From contig OU862910.1 in the NCBI GenBank assembly GCA_917880885.1, positions 17,806,710-17,870,709 on the forward strand: a stretch of 64,000 bases of DNA, written 5' to 3'. The translations under genes were made by a program, and so were the position numbers. Under the pieces are notes generated by a model. The model was not told where the DNA came from. It did no database searches and saw only the letters and a program-made list of their open reading frames with translations. Shown here one piece after another: positions 34,360-44,359 of this stretch. The DNA is from Limnephilus marmoratus. Lineage: Eukaryota > Arthropoda > Insecta > Trichoptera > Limnephilidae. Positions within the stretch are counted from its first letter, which is position 1, and every line of letters starts with the position of its first letter.

Positions 34360-36814
34360 TACACTAAAGAGTATAATTTCATATAAAAAATAAACATAAT
34401 AAACAAAAATTTGAACAAAACAAAAAAGGCCTCCAAAAAATGCACTAAAAAGTAAAAAATTATTTCGTATTCTTCTACAACTTAATAATTAACTTACTTT
34501 TTCTACTCATCAATATGTAGGTACGATTGTTATTTTTGGAGTCGGTGGGAAGCACCAGCTTTCAAATAAAAAAAGAATCATCAATATCAGTTCACCCAGT
34601 CGAAAGTTCTGCGGTAACAAACATAAAAAAAAAATACAGTCGAATTGAGAACCTCCTCCTTTTCGAAGTCGTTTAAAAATTACGTATAATTTACTACAAA
34701 TAGTTGCTAACTATATATTTAAAGACCGTGAGATTCTACAGATTTCTTGAAATAATTTAAGAGCAAACTGAAAACTACCAGCCCTGTACATTAGACATAA
34801 AATGGACATATTGTAACTTAGGTACAGATAAATCATAAGAAAAATAAATAAAGCATTGAATTTATTTAGTAGTTTATTAAAACTATTAATCCAGTTAAAA
34901 CTCTAAATAATTACTAAATAGCTTAATTTGGTTAATTTTTTTTAAATACTTGTAAATAATTCATCAAAAAAATTACTACGAAGTTATTCCGTAATCATTT
35001 ATAATGAACTTTCACAAAGGCAACATAATACAGTAATAATAGGAGTAAAATGCATGATAACTTTTCCGAAATCATCAATTAATGACTGCGTGTGTACTTC
35101 CTATGATAGGTAGGTAATTCATTAAGGTGCTTCGATCAAGCTGCTATTTATTTCTTCTTCGCAAGAGCTCACTGCCATAAATAGCAGAAACATTCATTAA
35201 TATTGAAGTTGTCCATTAAAGTTATGAATGGCAGTTTCATAGGCACCGTGCATTAAGATACCTGTTCATTTAAGATCAATCAATAACATGGCCGGATTAC
35301 AAGAAGCTTAGTTTTATCTGATCCTTAATGCTTTTTTGGGTGGGCATACTTCCATCTTGCTTTAATGTATTCTAAAAGTGTTTTATTTTATGTGATAGTA
35401 TTATACAGGAAAAACTCTCGTTTCCCCAGGAGAAACAGAAAAGGTGTAGATTAATGCAGGTCTCATTAAAATACGTATAACGTGCGTTAAATTTCTTTAT
35501 AGCATTATTTTTACTGTACCCATTGACGTATGATAACTGTACGTAATTAAATGTATTATCTCCAGTAGTAGGAGATGAAAAAGAGACATTGGACAACCGT
35601 TTTAAATATCCTTACATACAAAAAATACACGGGAGATGTTTGGATTATAAATAGCCTAGCATATGTACGGTTGAAATTTAAGAGCCCGACTTCGAATACA
35701 CCTCTGACGCCGCGCCTTATGCAAAACCATCTTCGTACTTGAAGTTTGTTAAAAGCTACATTTGTAATAGAACTGAATTCAATAAGTATTCAATAATGCC
35801 AAAAGATCGCGCCACTTACGTTGACAGCTAGCTTATGGAACGTCGGCTGGCAAGCGTAAGTAGGTACTATCGAATTTGTAATTTCGTGAATCTCTACGGG
35901 TATGGAGAGATTGATGATAGTTTGATTATTATTGTAACTGGCAGTTTTTAATAATAATACCACGCGTCTGTATATTATATATGACGTCATTGCCTGCCAC
36001 GGATACTTTGTCCCGGTGACTAGTTGTCACTGCATCTGAGGAACCGGCTATTTTTGGAACCAGTTCCTATCGGATTTATAAAATGGTCACCAACACTCAA
36101 ACTGGGCTAAGCCGAACGAAAAGCCACCCTCAGGACCTAGCAGGAAAAACCTGCGGAGCGGGTTATAATTGCTAGTTATATTAAATACCTACCTTAGAGG
36201 GAATGATATTAACACCACTAATTGTATTAATAACACATTATTTTATTTGGGGATGATGTGGGGGGGGGGGGTATTTTGAAGAAATTAAGAAATTAAGGAG
36301 TGAACCTGTACAATGTTGTAGGAGAGAGGAACTACAGAGGCCGGCAAATCATTATATAATCGAGCTATTGAATTCAAGAACGAGTCACAGGAGCGACCCA
36401 TTCACTTTCACGTTAGGGCATTTTCAATCGTGATATAAAATGTGACCGCGTGCATTTCGGAATGAATAAATATTTTTTTACATTCAAATCCAATATCTTC
36501 ACAACTGTTGCATTGAAAAAGCTATCATAACTTTATATTCACTAAATATATTGACTTAAATATGATAACTTCAAACTAATCATATGGTCAAGAGGAATAC
36601 ACCAGCCAACATTTTGTATGTTTTAATGTGCCTTACATCTCCACGAATATAGGTAACAGGTATAAAAATCTCATGGAAAAAGCAATCCAGAAACAGTTGC
36701 TTTTCGCGCAAATGTGGTTTTATTTATTTTGTGAATTATTTTTTAGGAAACGAAAAAGGTAATCAAATCATAGACAATCTTACCCATAAAATTGTTGTTT
36801 TTTAAAGTTTTTTC
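34360..36814. other. Unassigned 2.4-kb region
   Basis: AT-rich; a run of ten G at 36260-36269. Open frames of 60-80 codons without domains. No TIR pair recognised. Confidence 0.35.
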
Positions 36815-36882
36815 TAATAATAATAATTATTTTTTAATTGATAAACTAATGTCTAAGACAAGATTTTTATGCATAGCACAAA

Positions 36883-36995
36883 CGGTTGTATGATGTAAAC
36901 GAGGCAAGGAATGTGTGCCAAGATCGAGTTGTTTGGCGGTCCGTCCTTTCTGCCTACCCCTGCGGGGAAACGGCGTGATGGTTAGTTAGTTAGTT
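36883..36995 (+). mobile_element. SINE family B, GTTA-tailed (113 bp)
   Basis: Flanked by acaaa on both sides (36878-36882, 36996-37000), interrupting the left arm of the fold-back. Ends in (GTTA) repeats. Second copy at 53710-53824. The segment ctgcctacccctgcgggg resembles the 3' end of the degenerate LINE at 51556-51571 (ctgcctatccctgtgg). Confidence 0.7.
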
Positions 36996-37080
36996 ACAAA
37001 GGGTAACAATTATTATAAGCAATAATTATTAGCCTGAAACACTCATCTACATTGAAAAAATCTCCCGAGAAAAGATATAT

Positions 37081-37155
37081 GCCGCCGACGGGACTCGAAC
37101 CCGTGTCCTTCTGATATCCTGTCAGATGCTATTTTAACCACTGAGCTACGTCGGC
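37081..37155 (-). tRNA. tRNA-like sequence (GGA loop) in fold-back, copy 1
   Basis: 75 nt. Acceptor GCCGACG with CGGCGGC (one mismatch), D arm from GCTCAGTGG, anticodon stem TCTGA with TCAGA, loop CAGGATA (GGA at anticodon positions but A instead of U at 33), T arm ACGGG-TTCGAGT-CCCGT. The A and B boxes are good. The anticodon loop without U33 and the D-arm insertion suggest a pseudo-tRNA or a Pol III promoter module rather than a working tRNA. Confidence 0.45.
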
Positions 37156-37279
37156 TTATCTCCTACCCATGTATCTATGTACGTACGGCGTGTATCTTTT
37201 CTCGGGAGATTTTTTAAATGTAGATGAGTGTTTCGGGCTAATAATTATTGCTTATAATAATTAAAAAAATAATATTTTA

Positions 37280-38970
37280 AGTAGTTTACGTTTATATTTT
37301 TATAGTGTAATTAAGCATTCTATATTAATTCTATTCAAGCAAAACGATAGGAAAGGCTTCAATTTAGACAAAGCTTATTTTTTGGTGTTTAAAATGTAAA
37401 CCGATTCGTAGTAAACGTTAATCTAAAATTATTTCTCAATAAGCTTCACCTTACGAGCTGTCACACTTGACTCTGAAGCAGTCGTAAACGAAGGCAAAAC
37501 GATACAAATTGATTTCAAATATCAATCACATACATATCAAATTCCTCCATCATGTAGATTGTGGTGCATTCAGCAAGGTTGGAAATCAGATACGTGCAAA
37601 CATGTCGCCATTGGACCAGTGGTGGATAATGGTTGTGTCTGTATACACCAGATACATGAAGATACATTCGTGGTAACTAACCTCTCCCTCTTTCTCATAA
37701 ACTACACATTCAACAGAAAGAGAGGTTATAATTGATCCCTCAGTAACAAGACCATCGAATCTCATCCTCGGTGACCACCGCAATCAATGGAAATCGAACT
37801 CGAACGTTTGAAATGTGATACGGTACACAAATCTAAAAATACCCGGCTAAATAAAGACACCAGATAAACGTTGACAGTTTCTCATCTGGTGCATGTTTTC
37901 GGCGACGTGATCTGAATGATGTTTTTTTTCATTGCGGCTCGTTACTTCTCCTTAGGAATGGTCACTTGGAGGCCTCTGTTGATGGAAGTCTCGGTGGTTG
38001 CCGTTATGCAGTGCGCAGGCCGTTCAACTCTGCAGAGGCTCCGCGCACATACATAAAACAGATAAATCTAACCACCTCATAAAAAAGATCCCACCAATCT
38101 CGGTAAGCGACAATGACGCAGTGTGCATTGTTTCCCATTTTTACTCGTGATAAAAGTGCTTTTTGTGGGAGCGTTCTTGAATTTAATCAAGAATTTGAAC
38201 AAGAAGCTGATAAATCTTGCTACCCAGTAAAAACGAACTCACCACTCTCAGTAAGTTAAAATAATGCTGTGTGAATGCTTTGTTTTTTTTTTTGCTGGCG
38301 GAGAAAATGCTTTTCGCGCGAGTGTTCTTGAATTTACTCCAATGTCCAGCGTGGTACAATAAATAAAACCCATCTCATATCTAGGTAGAAAGTAGAAAAT
38401 CCACGAGAAAAAATATAATAGGTTCCAAGAAAACAAAGCCTATTGGAATCTATATATCTATAATGTAAAACGTTTATGTAGGCATTATGCTATGCGCAAA
38501 GCGAAGAAATTATAATACCAAATGATTAGCTATTCTTTCATATCGCCAATTTTGTTGAAAATCATCGCAGAGCGTTTTATATATGGTTTCATAATATGAT
38601 TTGGTGTTATGCTATGAGATATTTAAAAGTAAATATCAATTTGGTACCTTTGAAACACTTCTAAGCTGATTGCACAGATTTACCGGTGTGTTCCAAAATA
38701 AACGAAAACAGGTATTTACGGTATAGATGTCGCAGATTGTCCTACTGTGAAAATGTATAGATTTGTGTGATAAACTAACAAGAATGACGCATTAAAAACG
38801 ACAAAGAAAATCTAAATTTGCGCATTAATAGTGTGTTATTATATATATAATGTATTTATTATATAATAATGTAATTAGGAACCTAGATCTTTAGAAAAAG
38901 TTTTAATCAATTATTAGTGTAGAATCAGATAAAATTAATGACAACTATGTCTACATATTTTTATTTGAAC
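37280..38970. other. Unassigned DNA with a diverged duplication
   Basis: Two related blocks of about 110 bp, at 38095-38200 and 38238-38342 (ctc.gtaag..a.aatga.gc.gtgtg ... gagtgttcttgaattta). At 37675-37740 there is a block related to the repeat at 9240-9690. No gene recognised. Confidence 0.35.
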
Positions 38971-38971
38971 A

Positions 38972-39235
38972 GCCAGAAGTCAGTGGGACTCATAGAGATG
39001 TATATATATCAATGGTGGGAATATAGCATCACTAAATGGAGTATGTTGTGAGACAGTACGGAGTGGGAAGGGAAAGAGATGATGAACATGAAGGTTAGAA
39101 AGTACCTGGCTATTAAGGTTAGGTAAGATTAGGTCACCGGACATGGCTAATGCATTTCGAGCAAAGTTTCGTTTTTGAATGGGGATATTTTGTCAGGGCG
39201 ATGTTGAGGGTATCTACCACTCAAGAAACCCAATC
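38972..39235 (-). mobile_element. SINE family A, diverged
   Basis: Reads on the minus strand from ggtagataccctcaacatcg to the catactccatttagtgatgc block. Head and tail are missing; divergence is high. Confidence 0.5.
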
Positions 39236-39317
39236 AAAAGAAAAGATGCTTCTTGATATAAAGGTAAAATGCTTACGCAGGATGATTTAAATCTTAGTGA
39301 AAGCGCAGCTTATTTAT

Positions 39318-40300
39318 TGTAACAATTTTTTTTATTCGAATACCATCCGGAGCCAGTTGGATTATGGCGACCCCGATTGGGGCATATTATGAGGCTGTAG
39401 GCAGGGCTGGGCAGTATTTGAATTACTTGTAATTGAAATACGTATTTGAAATACAAATACGTATCTTGTATTTGTATTTCAATTACCTGATGCTGAGGTA
39501 TTTTGTATTTCAAATACTTATGGCTTCAAACTACACTTTCAAATACATTTAGCGATCTTAATAATGATAATGAAAAATAAACTGACATAGATAATACGTA
39601 TACTAAAAACGCCAGAATCCAGAGCAACATATTATGTATGTTAATATTTAGTGTTGGCAACACGTCCTGTGCTATAATAGCACTGTTATTGTACATTTTC
39701 TATCATATTATATTATACTTGTCATTGATTTGTATTTTACATTATGTAAATTAGATCAAGCACTATAGGAATAATTTGACTGAATACTAGATTATTTTTA
39801 AGTTAATTACAGTAGAGCGCACATGAAGTGAAATAACACAAAACTGTGCTATACAAATTTTGTGTTATTATAATAATTGTTATTATTATCTAACACCTGG
39901 GTCCTATACCATAAAACTTTACAAGTGGAGGGGAGATGAGATCTTCTGAGCAATATGATTGGTCAATTTTTGAGCGTCTTTGCTTCTATAGAAACGCACC
40001 CTTAAATAAGGGCACTTATGACAATTTATTGCAACCAAAGGTTCTACCAAACCAAATGTATTTTGTATTTGAAATAAAAATATGGTTAAAATACTGTGTT
40101 TTGTATTTTATATTTCAAATACACGACTCGAAAGTATTTTGTATTTCGCATTTTAAATACAACCGTAAAAGTATTTTGTAATTTGTATTTTAATTACAGC
40201 AAATCATGTATTTTGCCCATCCCTGGTTGTAGGATATGGTGGATGGAAGAAGATAGGGAAGATGATAATAGTCTTGATATTATTTTTATTGTTACAATCA
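39318..40300 (-). mobile_element. SINE family A interrupted by a hAT element
   Basis: Minus-strand 3' part: A-tail side at 39318-39333, then ctccggatggtattcg and gccccaatcggggtcgcc; the body resumes at 40226 after the inserted hAT element. Confidence 0.6.
39402..40225. mobile_element. hAT non-autonomous element (824 bp)
   Basis: Ends CAGGGCTGGGCAGTATTTG and, inverted, CAGGGATGGGCAAAATAC; 8-bp duplications gctgtagg (39394-39401) and gttgtagg (40226-40233) differ by one base. Subterminal arrays of gtatttgaaatac and its variants occur on both sides. CAGGG.TGGGCA termini plus an 8-bp duplication identify hAT. No transposase. Confidence 0.85.
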
Positions 40301-40309
40301 TTTAGCATT

Positions 40310-40900
40310 ACTGAAATGGAAAACCTTTTGCTTCTTGTAGAGTATAATTCTTTTAGAAACTTCATATTATTCAAGTAATTAAATCCTCAGCACAGATTCC
40401 AGGGAGGACTTCATTATCTCACAAAAAAAATAAAGATAATAAAACTTCAAAAATATATATTTTAAGACTTGCTCCCGATCAAAGCAAGATAAACATTGTA
40501 TCGCCATGGGAAGTGGAACAAGCAGTGTACAAAAATTCCTAAAACAACGGGAATAAAGTAAACCTTCCGCGAACCTGCTTCTAAAGTAAATAAAAGAATA
40601 AAAAAAAAAACTAAAAGAAAGTAAAAATGTTATAACAGCTTTTGAGAATTTCCCTTCAGAGATTCTTTAACGGATTTTCAATGGAAGAAGCTATTGAAAA
40701 CAAAAATAGAATAGCGTTTCTTATTTTTCGCATTATAAATTACCTTCATTTTATTGCAACTAAATAGTTATTGAAAAATTGATAATTAGGGGTTTACAAC
40801 ATTTTAATTAGGTGTTTGTTTACGTTGGTATGTTTCTGACTTTACGGACACACTTAAAAAATGAAGAGACGGAAGGCGAATTTGTGCATTAATTTCATGT
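40310..40900. other. Unassigned AT-rich DNA
   Basis: No gene or repeat recognised. Confidence 0.35.
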
Positions 40901-40901
40901 A

Positions 40902-41194
40902 AATGTTAAAATCTATAAATTTATCAATTCCATCGAAATAAGTTTTTTTAGGTATATTTTATTTAAGTACATAGTTATAAAATGTTTACATCTTACATCT
41001 AATATTTTCTTTTCTAAAACTACTAAAATATTATTTACCACAATTAAATGTTAAAATCTATAAATTTATCAATTCCATCGAAAAAAGTTTTTTTAGGTAT
41101 ATTTTATTAAGTACATATGTAGTTATAAAATGTTTACATCTTATATCTAATATTTTCTTTTCTCAAACTACTAAAATATTATTTACCACAATTA
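40902..41194. repeat. Tandem duplication, 145-bp unit
   Basis: Units start at 40902 and 41047 (aatgttaaaatctataaatt) and end at accacaatta; only a few substitutions and small indels separate them, so the duplication is recent. No coding content. Confidence 0.9.
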
Positions 41195-41904
41195 ATCCAC
41201 GAAAAAATGCTAGACTTTTAGCCTCGTTAACAATTATAGGGAGTTCATTGAACATTTTAAAACCTTCATAATTTTTTTATTTTTTTTTTATTTTTTTAAT
41301 TAAGACATACACAGTACATTATAATACAGATTAGAAGTATGTTAAATTAAATTATTACATGGTTATGTACCTATTACGTAAGTCCATAGAATGTCATTTG
41401 GTAATTATGCCTGAGATATGAACCGGTCTAGTAACTTAATTATTGAATGAATGAGTAATAATAATAAAAAGGAAGAAAAAAAAAGGGGGGGGGGATAAGG
41501 AGACATTTTAAAATCAAGAATTATGTGCTCACTAATTGTAATTGACTGATTAAAGTTTAATGAAAAGTTAAGTGTAAATAATTTTAAAACAATTATATCA
41601 CGCCAAGAAATTTAATAAATTAGTTTTGTATGTTTGCAAGGAATCATGAAAAATGTCTAAGTGTAGTAATTTTTCATAGTGGGTATAAGTTATGATTGCG
41701 CGAGTAATTGGTGAGTTACTCGCTGCATTAGTGTTATTGGATTCTATATGAAAAAGAGAAGTGTGCCTGGTACGCCTCATTGGGACATTTAAACCAATAG
41801 TGGATAGCAATTCAGACATGTTATTTGTAGTTTTGTTGTATTTCTTGAATAAATATTTAGAGAATTTATTCTGTATACTTTCTACTATATCTATGTACAC
41901 CTTA

Positions 41905-43622
41905 CAGTACCTTGCCATATTAATAGGGACAGTAACATTTTTTTGGTTTTTTGATGTTAACGTTGTCTCTACTTCTAAATTACTTGGATATGGTGGCCAT
42001 CCCCTTATTATTTTTGCTGCTGGTATCACCACTGACACTTTTAAGAAGTGGCAACACTGGCAAAGCTTCACATCTGTCAAAAATTTAAGGTTATTTCTAA
42101 GTGGCCAGCATTTTTGTGAAAACGCGTGATCGAGCGTCTCGTAAATAAATATTCAAAATAATTATTTTAAGGAGTTTTATAAGTTCAGCTGTACAAATAA
42201 GTAAGTAATAATTAATTATCTATTAATTTTGTGTAGTTTTAGTTCATTTTTTTTATTTCAATGAATAGTTTTGCCATATTGACCCCAATATTGTGTTTTT
42301 TCAGGATGGCCAGGTCTTCAGATACGTCCCCAAGGAAATGTGCGGAAATAAAAACACTTTTACTAAACACTAAACATTCCCAGAGGGTAATAGCAGCCCT
42401 TGCAGGTGTTTCAAAGTCTGTTGTTAATAGGATAAAGAAAAAAATCTATGAAAATGTACCCCTTGAAGCGGATCGTAATGGGAAATGTGGCCGAAAAAGA
42501 ATTACCACACCTCGTACTGACCGCAAAATCAGAGACGTGTGTCTACAAAATCGCAAGAAAAGTGTTTCTTTTCTGACCCTGTTGATCAATGAAGGAGGTA
42601 TCAAGGTCTCTCAAAGGACAGTCCAGAGGAGATTGGCGGAGGAGGGCCTTGTTGGTTATCGGCCAGCTAAAAAACCTCGCCTCACAGCAGCCATGACGAA
42701 GAAACGACTGGAATGGGCCAAAGCACACCAACACATGACTATTGAGGACTGGAATAAGGTAATTATGTAACATTATTGTGGTTTACAAGCTTTTAAAAAA
42801 TTCCAGTGGTGTGATTATAGACTTTTCTAGGTGTGCTTCTCTGATGAGTCCATTTTCCAAATTTTGGTGGACAAATCATCGTTCGTCCGAAGACGCAAGG
42901 GAGAGAAATTCCACCCGGACTGCCTTGTGGAGACGATTAAACACCCTACCAGTATCATGGTGTGGTCTGTCATCTCTTCCATGGGGATGGGGCGCCTCCA
43001 CATCGTGCAAGGGACTATGAGGCAGGATCAGTACAGACAAGTACTGGAAAATCGGTTGATACCTCAAGTCGAAGAATGGTTCCCTGGTGGCCAGGATTTT
43101 GTTTTTATGCATGACTCCGCACCCTGCCATAAAGCCAGGTCTGTCACTGCATTCCTAGCTGAAAAAAACGTGCAGGTTTTACCTTGGCCTGGGAATTCCC
43201 CTGACATGAACCCCATTGAAAACCTGTGGGAGCTCACGAAGAGGGAGATTGCCAAGGAAGTGATCACTACCAAGCAGCAGCTCATCGAAAACCTCATCCG
43301 GGTATGGCATCACTCTCCTGAGCTAAAGCGAAATGCAAAACTGTGCATTGAGAGTATGCCACGGCGTGTACAAGCTGTAATTGCGGCCAAAGGCGGTATT
43401 ACAAAATATTAGCTTTCTGTGCGATAATGTTTTAAAATAACAAAACAAAAAAAAATAAATGCAAATTTACAACAAATATGGTCTATAAATTATCCAAATG
43501 AATTGTTCTTATTAATAAATAATAAAAACTGTACCTAAAGTCATAAATATCTTTGTATTGCGAGTACAAAGTGAGAAAAACGTATTTTTCATAGGTGTCC
43601 CTATTAATATGGCAACCCACTG
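41905..43622 (+). mobile_element. Tc1-type transposon, complete (1718 bp)
   Basis: TIRs CAGTACCTTGCCATATTAAT and, inverted, CAGTGGGTTGCCATATTAAT (26 bp with three differences), flanked by TA at 41903-41904 and 43623-43624. It carries the intact transposase gene at 42306-43412, and an AATAAA follows the stop near 43455. Interrupts the LINE RT frame described separately. Confidence 0.92.
42306..43412 (+). CDS. Tc1-family transposase (two coding exons)
   Basis: Exon 1 42306-42758 (151 codons), intron 42759-42830 (72 bp, GT...AG, phase 0), exon 2 42831-43412 (193 codons plus stop): 344 residues, the normal Tc1 length. The N-terminal third has paired helix-turn-helix regions (about residues 10-45 and 60-110) for TIR binding. 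The catalytic triad is D156 (C-F-S-D-E-S), D246 (M-H-D-S-A-P-C-H), E281 (N-P-I-E-N-L-W), spacing D-89-D-34-E as in the DD34E Tc1 family. The Met is chosen because a likely leader intron (donor GTAAGT at 42201, acceptor TTTTTTCAG ending 42304) places it directly after the splice; an upstream in-frame Met at 42261 lies in that intron. The protein would cut and paste DNA in the nucleus at TA sites. No stop, frameshift or lost catalytic residue, so it may be active. Introns are seen as sequence signals only. Confidence 0.88.
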
Positions 43623-43729
43623 TATATTGAGGATTCCATACCGGGGACGCATACTCCAGTGGACTTCTGACCAATGAACAAAACAACATTTCAAGAGTAA
43701 CACAAACGTAACGGGAACAGGAACAGTAA

Positions 43730-43759
43730 CGGGAACACAAATATTATTTTGTGTTCCCG
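43730..43759. repeat. Perfect 12-bp inverted repeat
   Basis: CGGGAACACAAA, six-base spacer, TTTGTGTTCCCG. Lies just 5' of the truncated LINE. Function unknown. Confidence 0.7.
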
Positions 43760-44036
43760 ATAAATTTGTTTTGGGAAACCTAAAATTGTTGCAGTTTCTC
43801 GTAGGGTAGCAATGAACTGTACTATTAATTCTAACATTATTAAACATACACTCTGGTAACATTTTATTTTTTAATTTGTAAATAGATAATACTAGGGTAA
43901 TCGTTGCCGCACATTGAGTTGGCGTTGCAAGGTTTTTATTCTAGTATGTCTGCTACAGCACAAATTGCGTTTTATTGCTTAGAAAGATTACACTTATGCA
44001 GTAATTCAGGTGGGATGCTACAGTGGGGTTCTAGAC

Positions 44037-44351
44037 CAGCGGTTGTCAACCTTTTTGAGCCTGCATACCCCTGGACTCTTACTACACATTTTTGTACCCC
44101 TTACCCTCTATTTATCTTGTGTACACGTGTAATGCAAGACATGTTTCATTTGTAATTTTTTAATACTCTTATTACTAGATGAATTTAACAAGCAAGTCAC
44201 ATTAATATAATTAATGCAATTTTAAACAGAATGTAACACGACTTCGGGCATTTGAACCAGTGATTCTACACGGGAAATTGAACAAAACACGATATTGCGT
44301 ATGCCCAATTGTCGCTTTGCGTACCCCTTGGGGCAGGTTGAAAACAACTGT
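44037..44351. mobile_element. hAT MITE (315 bp) with perfect 8-bp TSD
   Basis: ttctagac flanks both sides (44029-44036, 44352-44359). Ends CAGCGGTTGTCAACC and, inverted, CAGTTGTTTTCAACC, typical of the CAGNGGTT..CAACC hAT group. Non-coding. Confidence 0.85.
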
Positions 44352-44359
44352 TCTAGACC

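Larger units (their letters stand above)
36815..37275. mobile_element. tRNA-bearing fold-back element, copy 1
   Basis: Left arm: taattgataaactaatgtc...agatttttatgca, then (after SINE B) gggtaacaattattataagc, ttattagcctgaaacactc, atctacattg and a cccgagaaaaga block. The same sequence inverted follows the tRNA-like segment, from tcttttctcggg to aataattattgcttataata. The right arm has lost the outer 50 bp or so. Copies 2 and 3 are at 62607 and 63022. No transposase. Confidence 0.75.
41270..43697 (-). pseudogene. 5'-truncated LINE (jockey/CR1-like RT), split by Tc1
   Basis: Minus strand. The remaining RT begins near 43697 with L-F-C-S-L-V-R-S-P-L-E-Y-A-S-P-V-W-N-P, the RT thumb motif of jockey/CR1-type LINEs, and runs to the Tc1 border at 43623. 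Beyond the Tc1 it resumes at 41904 with V-Y-I-D-I-V-E-S-I-Q-N-K-F and ends at the stop at 41598. Removing the Tc1 and one TA restores the frame exactly (Q-Y | K-V-Y). An untranslated tail follows to an A-rich end near 41270-41300. Fingers, palm and endonuclease are missing (5' truncation), so it was dead before the Tc1 landed. Confidence 0.8.

Noticed and set aside
37081..37155. Functional tRNA gene
   Set aside because: Anticodon loop lacks U33, the D arm is irregular, the acceptor has a mismatch, and it is multi-copy inside a mobile element.
42876..43297. Minus-strand proteins opposite the Tc1 gene
   Set aside because: Shadow frames of the transposase exon 2.
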